Positions 34,215-46,200 of a stretch of 64,000 bases of DNA are shown one piece after another. The DNA is taken from contig CP021222.1 in assembly GCA_003999685.1 (NCBI GenBank), forward strand, positions 1,736,001-1,800,000, in the 5' to 3' direction. How positions within the stretch are numbered: position 1 is the stretch's first letter; every line of letters begins with the position of its first letter. The notes under the pieces are model-generated. The model was not told where the DNA came from and searched no databases. It saw only the letters and a program-made list of their open reading frames with translations. Made by a program: the position numbers and the translations under genes. Source of the DNA: Taiwanofungus camphoratus (Eukaryota; Basidiomycota; Agaricomycetes; Polyporales; Taiwanofungaceae).

Positions 34215-37200
34215 ATGTCTTCCACCAACATCAAGGTGGTATGTCGGTATGTTTCCCTCCCACCCATCTTCCCATCTTCATCTGTGATCACTAAACTCTG
34301 CTCTTCTTGATTTGTAGCTTTCGTCCACCGAATGCGATCGAACAGCGAGAAGGTGGCGAAATTGTGGTGTCATTCGTTGACAACCTCCAGACCGTGCAGC
34401 TTCGCTCTGCCCAGCTGAGCTCAGGACCGGAGAAGGACGGCTTCACGTTTGATAGGGTATTCCCACCCGGCACAAAGCAACATGAGGTTTTTGACTACGG
34501 TGTCAAAGAGTGAGTGTCTTGTAAGTTTGACTTAGCAAGCCACTCATTTGTTCTGCAGCATCGTCAAGGGTGAGTAAGATACCTTGTCCAGTTCATACAC
34601 ATCGGCAAATCTGGGACCGCGTGATTTATAATCTTCCCTGTGTCTTAATCTCAACTGCCGATGGATTGTTGAGAACGTGGCACATTAACCAATTGTTATA
34701 GATGTTTTGGATGGATATAATGGAACAATATTCGCGTATGGCCAGACCGGCAGTGGAAAGACGTTCACGATGATGGTGTGTCACGGCTTAGCCGTGCAAC
34801 GAAGCGTATTTACAATCTAATCTTTAATAAAACAGGGAGCAGACATAGATTCGTCAGACCTTAAGGGGTTGATCCCGCGCATAACGGAGCAGATATTCCA
34901 ATCTATTGTAGAATCTGATGCACACCTAGAATATCTCGTCAAGGTGTCGTACATGGAGATATACCTAGAGCGAATCAGGGACTTGTTGGCGCGTACGTGA
35001 CGTCAGCACTTGGTGCTGAATGTATGCGTTATACTGATCACTGCACGTGCGATCCCGCTTGTAGCTCAGAACGATAATCTTCAGGTACATGAGGAGAAAT
35101 CGAAAGGTGTATACGTCAAGAACTTGTCCGATTACTACGTGAGTAGTGCACGTGAAGTGTACGAGATCATGCGTCAGGGAGGCGCTGCGCGAGTGGTCTC
35201 CTCTACGAGTACGTTAACTAGTCGACTTCGATTGATTTCATCGGGCCTGATTCACAATTCATATTCGTGAAGACATGAACGCAGAAAGTTCCCGTTCACA
35301 TTCAATCTTCCTTATTACAATTAATCAACGAAACACGGAAACTGGGGCACAGAAGACTGGTAATTTGTATCTTGTTGATCTTGCTGGTTCAGAGAAAGTG
35401 GGAAAGACCGGTGCTTCTGGCCAAACACTCGAAGAGGCCAAGAAGATCAACAAGTCTTTGTCAGCTCTTGGTATGGTCATCAACGCCCTTACTGACGGAA
35501 AGGCAAGTCAAGTTGTCGCGATCAGTGTGGACTCTGCCTCTAAACTACCACTATCTCAGGCAAAACACGTTCCTTACCGAGATTCCAAACTCACGCGAAT
35601 ATTGCAAGAATCTCTCGGTGGTAACTCAAGAACCACCCTGATCATTAATTGTTCACCGTCCTCTTACAATGAGGCCGAGACACTTTCGACACTTCGCTTC
35701 GGTATTCGTGCGAAGTCCATCAAGAATACTGCCCGTGTCAATGCCGAGCTTTCCCCCACGGAACTGAAGGCCCTGCTGGCCAAGGCACAAGCTGCGAATT
35801 CCTCGTATCAGAAATATATTGCCGCGCTCGAGGCTGAACTTGCCATCTGGCGTGCAGGAGGGCAGGTTGACCAAGCCGACTGGGCATCGTCCGACAAGGC
35901 TGGCGCACCTGTCTCCGCTGCTACACCTAAAAAGCCGCCTACGTCACCAACCCCATCAACGGCACGCAGCATGACGCCAGTCAATCCCGCGTTGGAGGGT
36001 CTCCGGTCAGACCTGGACAGCCGGCCGCAGACTCCGACAGTTATCGGACTAGACAAGGACGAGCGCGAGGAGTTCTTGAAACGGGAGAATGAACTGAGCG
36101 ATCAATTGGCGGAAAAAGAGTCCGCACTGAATGCTGCACATAAATTGGTGGGCGAGCTCAAAGAAGAGCTAACGTTCCTCAAGGAGCAGGAAGCCTCGTT
36201 GTCGAAGGTACGTAGCGTTATCGACAACTGCTCAATTTCGGAGGCATGAAATCGATTTTATGCAGGAGAACAAAGCAATGTCTGGTCAACTCAACGAGCT
36301 TCGTCTACAAGTGGAGCGATTGGACTACGACAACAAAGAGAGCGTCATCACGATCGACATCCTGAAGGAGCAGAACCAAGATGCTAAAGCGGAATTAGAG
36401 GAGCTCAAGAAGAATATCGTGGAGTTGAAAGCTGCACAGAAAGATGCCTCCGCGGAGGACAAGGAAAAGCGCAAGCAGGAGAAGATGGCTCTGATGATGG
36501 CCAAGTTCGATGCTGTGCGTTACCTCCATTTCCGCCACAAGCTGGACTAATTAGATTGATCGCACCTGTATTGCAGCAAGGCACGTTTTCGGAGAAGGAC
36601 GAACAACTTCGTCAGATCCTTGCGAAGTTAGACGCCATTGATTCAGATGCTGCTGTCTCGGCGTTATCACACGATGACATCGTTACACTGAGACGTCAAT
36701 TAGCTGATGGACAAACATTGATCCGCGAAACGGTCGATCGTCTCAGGCAGAGCCAAGAGGAGAACGAGATGACCTCGCGCCGCCGAGATGAGCTTGAGGC
36801 TCGCATATCTGCACTAGAGACTGAATACGAAGAACTCTTGGGTGAGTAGATTCAATCGCGTGATCTGGTACGGTTAATATGTCTAATTTGCTCGCGCTCG
36901 TAGAGAAGACGATTCACGACGAAGAAGTCAGTAATGTAGATGTCGTCGAATCTATGGCTGAGTTGAAGGTTAGTGTTGCAAGTTTGGGACTGAACCGAGT
37001 TCTCACCCTGATTTGAAGAACAAATTGGAGACACAGTACGCGGCTAGACGTGATGCACACATGAGCGAGGTACAGGATCTCAAACAGCAACTCGAGATCA
37101 GGGCGAACGAAGTCCGGACCCTGAATGCGACAATTGACAGCCTCAAGAGCGTAAATGAAGAACTCAAGGTGCGGTGCTCCTATCAGTTTTCTTGGTCAGC

Positions 37201-38219
37201 TGATCGTATCATTCCACAGCGCGCATTCGCAGTCACATCAGCCGGTATCGAGGGTGGTAAGAATCTCGCGGAGAGCGCCCAGGATCTGGAGCGGACCCGC
37301 AAGGCGATCAGCGTGCAGCTCGCAGAATTTGATGGCGTGAAGAAGTCGCTCATGCGCGATCTGCAGAACCGCTGTGAGAAGGCATGCATTCGTATATGCT
37401 GATCTCACGTGCTCCATTTGCTCACGTAATAGACATAGGTGGTCGAGCTGGAAATCCAGCTGGATGAGATCAGGGAACAGTATAACAATGTGATCCGTAA
37501 CAGCAACAGCAAAGCTCAGCAAAAGAAGATGGCCTTCTTGGAACGCAATCTGGAGCAGCTTACTGTAGTTCAGAAGCAGGTTAGTTAGTCTCCCTTGTCC
37601 ACATACTTAACGATTATATTGATGGTACCTCTGTTCGCAGCTTGTTGACCAGAACTCAGCATTAAAGAAGGAAGCGGGCATCGCGGAGCGCAAATTGCTT
37701 GCCCGAAATGAACGGATACAGAACTTAGAAGCATTGCTTCAGGATGCTGATCGCAGGCTCGCGGTTCAAAACCAGAAGTTCGAAGCACAGTTACAAGCCG
37801 TGAAGGAGAGACTTGACCAAGCACGCGGTATGATCGGATGGATCACCTTTGACGCATTTAGACTGATACCTTGAGACGCTTCCTTTGTAGCTCAAAAAGC
37901 GGCTTCATCTTCTCCACTAAGCTTTGGCCGCATCGCGAAACCGTTGCGAGGTGGAGGCGGAGCCGCTGGAGCCGCTGCACCTGCGAGTACCAGCCCCTCG
38001 TTGGCTATGAATTCTGCCAACCCCTTGGCACGACTGCAGAACGAAGACTCTGGGTGAGTGCAGTCTTGCAAATGCTACAATTGACAAGGCTGACTAAATG
38101 CCGTGCCTTGTTGTGGTTTAGTACCGGAGGTATGCGATTTTCACATCCTGTGACAGCTCTAACCTTACTGCCTAACATTGCTAGCGAAACGGGCGTCCTG
38201 GTTCTTCAACTCGCGGTAA
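34215..38219 (+). CDS. Kinesin-1 heavy chain
   Basis: Conventional kinesin carries cargo toward microtubule plus ends. Start ATG 34215 gives [11 protein letters not shown], spliced to [13 protein letters not shown]. The motor has P-loop GQTGSGKT, switch [11 protein letters not shown], switch [15 protein letters not shown], the [18 protein letters not shown] strand and the neck linker [16 protein letters not shown] long coiled coil follows from about 36050. The end reads [11 protein letters not shown], the conserved fungal kinesin-1 tail, with TAA at 38217-38219. A probable 57-nt intron with a GC donor lies inside the motor at 35503-35559, and an 8-nt microexon at 38122-38129 is needed to reach the tail. 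Around 15 exons and 950 residues. Fungal kinesin-1 usually works without light chains; none is seen here. Confidence 0.9.
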
Positions 38220-39298
38220 TATCGCACCACTTCACTTTTATTGTATCCTTGCATACCCGTCGCACGCTGGTTGTATGTTTTGCATCGCATCTATCCCTCC
38301 CTTATTTCTTTGAGTAATGCATCCTTCTGGAATACATCAATGTCATCATCGGGCCGGAGAGGCTGAAGAGTCTAATTTGTCGCTAAAATTTTCAGCCAAG
38401 AACTGCCCTGCGTTGCGCCGTTCGCCGTTTGTCGGGTCGCGTATGCTGTCCCACGACAGGATGGGTTTGATGTGAGTAGAGACCGCGAGTGTACGTATGT
38501 CCCGTAAGTATGTCTTCAGTGTCTGTACGCATGACCGGCCAACCCATCATTGCTGGATAAAAAGAGAGATTAGGGATGTAAATCGTGGAATTCGCGAATT
38601 CGGTGCTGCGCCTGTTGCGCCGTGTAAGTTTTCCGTCAGGGTCGGCAGTCGCGATCTTCTGGACGCGATCGGTCGTTGCCATACATGGTAACTGGAGAGT
38701 TCGAGCGCTTCGATGAGGAGACCTTATTGGGTATGTTTTAGCCGTCCGGCGGCATTTGAGACGACGGAGGGCATAACACGTGGCTTCCTTGGGCAAAGCC
38801 CGACGGCCACATATGTTAACAGTTTCAGCGGAATCAAATTTAGGTATATGCCAACCTCGATTTCCTAGCCTTTTCCTGGCACCTCTCGGTTACGGCTGGA
38901 AGGTGTCCTCAGTTCCTCTTCCATCCAAGTGTCTTGGACAGAGAGTGCGGGGAGACTTCCGGCCAAATTATCAACTACGCGTAACAACATAATTTTGTGA
39001 GTAAGGCAATGTTTTGTCGACGCGTTTTCCGACAGCAGGCACTCCGCGACTTCCTTCCGCGATTCTTTCTCCTTTGCAACGCGTGGCGATTGTCGAGTAC
39101 CAATTTAATGTTCTTTTGTTGCTTTTTTTCTGCTCCTTTTTTCCACCTCCACTGACTCACGACTAGTCTTCTACTTAAAGAGAGAACGAAAACGCGCGCT
39201 AAGCGTCATCATAATTGTATCTCTGTTTCCTGTGAGTGGCCACTCTTTTCTCCCTTCGCACCACTAATCTTATATTCCAGATAGAGAAGTTGTTCGCC
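38220..39298. other. 1.08-kb stretch of unclear content, kinesin-1 / PUF
   Basis: This long spacer has plausible splice signals on the plus strand: TTTTCAG at about 38397, GTGAGT near 38477, GTAAGT near 38630, and frames between them such as VAPFAVCRVAYAVPRQDGFD. A long Arg-rich minus-strand frame also crosses 38392-38796. None of the joins I tried gives a recognisable family, and several lead to stops. It may hold a small unknown gene, an old gene remnant, or only UTRs and the PUF promoter. Confidence 0.35.
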
Positions 39299-42200
39299 AT
39301 GTCCAATACTAATCATACGGTCTCGACACGGAAGCCTTCAGGATCGTCAACACACTCCGGAGGCCATTCTCCGTCAGGCTCACCTAATCACGTATGCTGC
39401 TCGTTCTTTCTACCAAGCTTTATCCATCATGTCTATCCTATATGTCGTCCAACAGGTGAACTCTCAAAGGAAGGTAGTCTCCGTTGCGGGAAATGTCTTT
39501 GGGACTGGCATCAGTGCCACCAACGGGTTGAAGAGCCTGAATTCAGGGTGGCAGGTAAGTTGCGTATCTTTGGTTTGTATGCGGGTTGTCAATCTTATAT
39601 AAATAGGTGTGGGGAAACACGACGCCTCCTTCAACACGGAATGTATCAACGTCATCCGCTGCCAGCATACCTGATGCGTCCACTTCACAGGCCGACGCTA
39701 CATACCGCGCCAATTTGGGAGACACATGGGGCTCTAGATCCACCAGTGGAACTTGGGATGAAATGACTGATAGCCCTCAAAAGAAAGATTTGTCACAATT
39801 GGTTAGTCACATCCACTTAGGTACGGCCTATAAGGTTGTGTTCACGCGTTAACATTTGCATAGGACACGCACGCTCCTCTACCGCTACACCAGGGACGGC
39901 AAAGACACGTCACTGCTGCACCATCAACTGTCCTGTCGACGCCGTCCTCAACAGTACCTAAACAGGGCCAATTTTCTCCGCAGCGATATGATGCTGGATT
40001 AGGTGAAGGTTTCCCCATAGCTCACATTAATCTACAGTTATCACGATTGCGTTTCACTTATTATCTTCACTTATCTCAGGCCAGCAGCCTCTGCTCCAGA
40101 ACAACAGTCCGGTGGGGGGTTACGATTCGCTACAGGCATCGTCGATTGTCGATAATGAACTCTCAATTGCTCTCCGCGGCATGGCTGTCGAAGATGAGTA
40201 CAACATGTCTCAACAACACCAGTCATATCGGCAACAGATGGTTCCTTCACAATCGTCCACGATGACTCCTCAAGCTGCACAACCCTCTTTGCCTCAGATC
40301 CGTACTCCTGCACAAGTTCAGCAACCTCGAGCGCCATACAGTGGATACCATCAGACCGACTATACCTCATATTACACTGGTCCATCAGCACGCGTAGATT
40401 ACCAGTATACCTATGATGCCTATCGCACAACGCCAGATCCGTCCTTATACGCGTCTTCCCCTGCTCTCAGCGCCGCTACAGCTGTTCCTAATGTGTATCC
40501 TGGAATAGGCCCACAAGCACTGCATCTACATGCTGTAGCCGATATCCATGGTCAACAGTCCGGAGTTTTCTACGATTACAATCAGCCCTCGCGAGCCCTC
40601 GGGGCCCAATACTATTACCCACCACAGCCTATCGTCTACCACCCTCCCCCCTCTCACTCCCCCATGCTTGCTGCGCCTACACCAGGATCCATACCAGACA
40701 AGAAGCGTGATGTTCAGGTAATGTTGTCGTGGACTCTGCCTTATGGTAATACTAATATGTGAATCGCGGCTATTTTATAGTACAATTTGCAACCACAACA
40801 ACCACAACAACCACAGCACCCCCCTCGAAACATGATGTACGCTAATCTTCGCTCCACTCCTTCGCCGCATCCACAGGCCTATGCCGCAGCTATGGAATAT
40901 GGATCACAGCTCCCTGTCATGCTTCCTGGTGGAACCATGTATGGACACGCCGCCATGAACCCACCTGCTATGCACATGTATCCGCACGGCGGTCGGATTG
41001 GTCGTCGTGGCGACGGTGGGCTGGACAATCATGCTGCTCTTCGTAGTCCTCTCTTGGATGAATTCCGCGCAAATAAGGCGCGCAAGTGGGAATTAAGAGT
41101 AAGTCTTCGCTTAATACGATGTTTCTGACTGTCAATTGTACATTCATACAGGACATCTTTGGTTATGTTGTAGAATTTAGCGGGGATCAACATGGTTCTC
41201 GCTTCATCCAACAGAAACTCGAGACTGCTACTAGCGAAGAGAAACAAGTGGTTTTCGATGAGATTGTTCCACATAACGCGCTGCAATTGATACAGGATGT
41301 GTTTGGCAACTACGTTGGTGTCAACGGCATTGATGACCAAGAAATTACACAGGTGCTAACTCATTGAACTATGTAGGTCATTCAGAAACTGTTCGAGCAC
41401 GGCACTCAAGTTCAGAAGACCATGTTGGCGAACACTATGGAAGGCCATATTCTCCCATTGTCTCTCCAGATGTACGGTTGTCGTGTAGTCCAGAAGGTAA
41501 TTCATGTGACCGTCAAAGTATTCATGTCCTCGGCTTATCCCCATCCCTCTCTCGTTGACAGGCCGTTGAATACATTCTACCGGAGCAACAAGCTACTTTT
41601 GTGAAAGAGTTGGATACAAGTGTTCTCAGATGTGTTAAAGATGCTAACGGTAACCATGTATGTCTGATGTCTCCATCGATATCGGCATGGCGGCTAACCT
41701 TCCATATCGCAGGTTATCCAGAAACTCATCGAACGAGTAGCACCCGAACGATTGGGCTTTATCAACGCTTTCCGCGGCTATGTTTATGATCTCTCCACAC
41801 ATCCCTATGGTTGTCGGGTATTGCAACGATGCTTCGAACACCTTCCTGATGAGCAGACTCGGCCACTGCTGGATGAACTACATAAATACGTTGTCAATTT
41901 AATGCAGGATCAGTTCGGCGTGAGTGTTTATGACTACTGTACATCTGCTTACTAACGTCAAAGTCAACTGTCCCAACATAGAACTACGTCGTCCAATTCG
42001 TCCTCGAACATGGTAAACCGCAGGACAAAGCAGTCATCATTTCAAAGCTGCGAGGACAAATGCTGAACATGGCGCGTCATAAATTCGCTTCCAATGTATG
42101 CGAGAAAGCCTTGATCATGGCTGATCCTGAGAGTCGTCGAGTTTTGATAGAGGAGATCATGACTCCTAAACAAGATGGTTTAAGCCCCATCATGACTATG

Positions 42201-42556
42201 ATGAAGGATCAATTTGCCAGTTGAGTTAATATGTTATTACAGCCCCGGCGTTTTTTGACCGTATCATTTTTACATATTATAGACTATGTCCTTCAGCGTG
42301 CACTCTCTGTAGTGGAGGGAGAGCAAAGAGAAACCCTCCTCAGCAAAGTCAGGCCTCAGCTGATGAACATGAGGAGGTATTCAAGCGCCTATAGCAAACA
42401 TCTGATTGCCAGTAAGTGCTCTCCTACTCTGCTTGGGGACAATCGCTCACATATTCTGGCGTAGTTGAGCGTCTGCTCGAAAGATGTGGCTCACCTATCC
42501 CTGGTGACACTGCTCCCCGAGAAAACAATGTCACAGCTACTTCTCAAGATGCTTGA
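39299..42556 (+). CDS. Pumilio/PUF RNA-binding protein, eight repeats
   Basis: PUF proteins bind short motifs in mRNA 3' UTRs and repress or localise the messages. Start ATG 39299 opens a long low-complexity N-terminus (Ser, Gly, then Gln, Pro, Tyr), including a QPQQPQQPQ run. Eight Puf repeats occupy about 41150-42450 over several exons. The RNA-facing triplets read, from repeat 1 to 8: SR-Q, NY-Q, CR-Q, NH-Q, CR-Q, NY-Q, SN-E, NY-Q. By the known PUF code this predicts recognition of UGUAUAUA, the Puf3/Pumilio type. Examples of repeats: [41 protein letters not shown]. After repeat 8 the chain ends in a short tail at TGA 42554-42556. About 850-900 residues. Confidence 0.9.
40791..40816 (+). 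repeat. CAACCA/CAA microsatellite in PUF coding sequence
   Basis: About three copies of a nine-base unit built from CAACCACAA encode Gln-Pro-Gln repeats at the start of an exon. Such repeats change length easily, so this spot may vary between strains. Confidence 0.7.
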
Positions 42557-43277
42557 TCTTCCAAGCAATTATTTCAAGGACATCTAGCTCATTCGCATAA
42601 ACATCGGCATACTAATCTAGTTCTCGCTCGCAAGTTTCAATAACCTAGGCGTATTTTTCGCAATTAACTCTCACTGTCGCTGCATTTTTTTCTCCATAAT
42701 TGCATCCTACCATTCTCGAGTTGCATATTGGATTCCGGACTTGCCCATTCATGGTCACCGATTGATACCATACATTGTGCATTGTTTAGTACCCCTACGC
42801 AGTCTATTCGCTCTTTAACATCAGCTCCAATAGATCTTTTGGAGACTTTCTGTGCTAATACAATAGCTGCGTCGTCCGTTGACTCTTTTGCTTAATGTCG
42901 GTTAGGTCGGGTTTCGCCCTCTGCCAAGATAATAAGTACTAGTAATACAAACCGTCGTTTCAGTGGTTAATTGTGTCCGAAACATACCTGTGTACATACC
43001 TAGGAGGCTTGATTCAGATGTATGATGATCAGCGTTGTGCTATGGCTAAGCAGTCATAGTAACGTTCGGGTTTTTGAGGTTTGGAAGGCTGAGATTTGAA
43101 GAATAGCAGGTACTACTTACACTGGTAGTACAGTACGTGTACTTATCTTCAATACTACAAACTAGACCAAATACAGAACGCCAATATTCGCGTCACTGCA
43201 ATAGATTCGAGTTCTCACCGGCAGTTACTCTTTGACTCTCCTGTCGTTTGAAAATTACTAGTGGAACAATCGCCAAT
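42557..43277. other. 721-bp spacer, PUF 3' UTR and SEC16 promoter
   Basis: It lies between tandem plus-strand genes. The first part is T-rich, as expected of a 3' UTR. Near 43110-43145 there is a small palindromic patch around GTACAGTACGTGTAC. A 100-codon minus-strand frame at 43193-43495 overlaps SEC16 and is a shadow. No RNA gene was recognised. Confidence 0.4.
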
Positions 43278-46200
43278 ATGAGTACAGCTGGCGAAGCGGC
43301 TTCACTCTTCGTTGCTGCGGATTCTGAAGCCGACCCCTTTGCATCAGTCGTCAGTAATGATGGGACGACCCAAGCTGCCAGCACAAGGCATACCCATGCA
43401 CAGCAGTCTGCCACTGCTTCCGACTTATTCAATAGTGCCCCAGAAAGCACAGACTTTTTCAGCCCAGGCGAACTTTCATCTGTAACTGCATCCAACGGAT
43501 CTAATGGATATGGCGAGCATCTTACGTGGGACGAAAACGGTCTTCGACGACATCATGACTACGACGATGCTGCAGCCGCATCGTCTGCAAATTCTAGCTC
43601 TCAATATCAGACTGATGGGTGGTATGATCAGTATAGCCAGGCGTCAGCTTACGGACTGTCTGAACCACAACATCCTGGTATAGTGATCTTGCTAGTTTAA
43701 TAAAGTTGGACGTTAATGATATTTCCATAGTCTATGACCCGCATATTCAGGGCCAGCCGTCATCGTCTTATGAGTCTTATACACCTTATACCTCCGCGTC
43801 TTCATCCTTGTCCGTTCCAGTACTGGACTCGACACGAAACACTTCACAGACGTATGACCCGTATAAACCAGGCATCAAGGCGGCTCCGCAGGCAACTCCT
43901 GGTAATCATGCTTCTCAAACAACGTCTGCGCAATCATCCTATGACCCATACAAGCCTACACACACAACGGTGCCGGATGGGGATGGTATTCAATCGCAAT
44001 CACATTATTCTTATGTCAATGGATCCTCCACGCTTTCAAATTATTCGACGTCTGCGACAGCGTTCCCTTCAGCATCTTCGACGGCCTTCGTTACTTCAGC
44101 CCCGCCTCCCCGTCCCAAGATAACCAACGCGTATGACCCTCCTTTACCTCCGCCTAAACATTCGAAGCATGGACATACATGGCAGCCCCATCACGTGCCC
44201 GCTTCTGGTGTGCAGCGGTTTTCGACCAGTCAGAGACCTCTTTCTTCTCCGCAAGTGCCTCCGGCGAGGAGCCCCGAACACTCTGTAAGCTCGACCACAC
44301 AGCATAAATCTTACATTCCTGAATCATACAAGCACGAGGCGGCACTTTCAAATGGGCATGTATCGTCACAGCGGTCAGATCACGGCTCCCAGGTTTTGGT
44401 ACCGCGACCTATAGGCGGGGATGGTAGTCTCGCTTTTGGGAAGAATGATGGTCGCACATCAAGTTCACCGAGGGACACTTCAGGTGTGTCATACTACGAT
44501 AGAAGTATGACATCTCAACCCATATCTATTTCCACCATTGAAGATGGTCCAGTTCCGCTTCCTCCCAACCAACAAGCGTGGCCGAATCCAGGTCATGAAT
44601 CTGTAACTTTCCCTCAGGGCTTCCGCAGTGATGTAGCAGCATTGTCTACATCTCCGCAGAGAGCTACATCCGTCGGTACTGCGTATGATCCCTACAATAC
44701 GAGATCAACCAGTCTTTGTGAAGTTACTCCTTCACCTGAAAGGGCCAGGTCCCCCGGGAGAACAGCACCTACTTCTATGTCAGCAGGTGAAACTCTGCCA
44801 AGGCCTAAGGTTAGGAACGCGTATACACCCTCCACTACTAGCCGTTCACCAGAAAGGACGGTTTCACCTGGAAATGCATCTATCCCTCCCTGGGCGGGTA
44901 TCCAAAGGCAGGCCACAGAAGAAAGGCTCTCGTATACATCATCCCTAATTACGGCTCCTAACACTTTCTCAGGTGCTCCTTCGCACTCTGGCCATCGCGC
45001 TTCATATGGGTCACGTCAGTTGATCAGTGCGGGCAGTGCGACGTCTCCGTCTTCAGTCCACTCGGTGACTGAATCTCTTACCCCTGTTCATGATCCATAT
45101 GCCTTGACCAGTATCAATATGCCTTCGTACCCACGTGATCGGTCAATGTCCAATGGCTCTACTTTGTCTTCAACGTCGGCCGTCGCCGACGATCCTTATG
45201 CACCTTCTCGGCATCCTCGACAGCAACACAGTGAAAGTTCCAGCCAAGGTAGCCTCTCAAACTACTACGATAGAGCTGCAGTGGACCGCGGCGTGCACGT
45301 CACAACAACCCATGACCATTCAGGACAAGCCATCACTCTTGCTCCGTCCACTCAAACTGTGTACGCTCCTTCACCTTCTCTTCTGGGGACAAATGATCCA
45401 TTAGGGCGTACATCTGTCCAAGTACCTGTTGTCAGTTTCGGCTTTGGGGGGAAGTTAGTCGTGTGCTTTCATGGAACCTCTACCCTCAATACAGGATTTG
45501 ATGTTGCGCTTTCATCTCGACAATCCACTGACATCAAGATATACGTGCTGCATAGCATAATACCAGATTCAGCCTTGGACACATCAACTGCATTTTATCC
45601 TGGCCCGCTGTTTTCCGATCCTGGTACACCTTCAACAAGTTTGGTTCGCACCGGGGCAGCCGCACAGACCAAAACAAAAAAAGTGCGTGTCAAAAAGTAT
45701 CTTGAAGAACGTGCAGAAGAAATTTCGCGTGGCATTGGATATCTGCATCATGGCAGTCTGGATGGCAAGCGGGCAGAAGCAAAGCATATCCTTGTCAAGT
45801 TGCTGAAGGTGATGATAGATAATGATGGTCGATTGTCTGGCAGGTAGGACAATCGGTTATTTGATTATCTGCTTCTAGTTCTGACGTTGCGACCGCTAGT
45901 CCTCAAATTGACGCTGCTGTTCGAGCGGCTCTGGTTCCTCGTCTGGTCAAGTCCTTCTCGGATACTCTAGAGACAACATCTTCACTCAGTATCGCCAGCA
46001 ATACTGATGTACACACAGCATTGTCTGACGTCCCATCGACCCCGTACCTTGGCCTCCATTCTTCTGGCTCGGATCCCAACGACTCCCCCATAGCTGTTCA
46101 CACCCTTCGTTCGTCAAATTTGGATACGATACACGAGTTTCTCTTGAGGGGTGATCGTCGTGCAGCTTGTCATTACGCTTCTGACGAAAAGCTGTGGGCA

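Noticed and set aside
38392-38796. 134-codon minus-strand frame after kinesin-1
   Set aside because: Very rich in Arg, no family motifs, no partner exon; probably chance.
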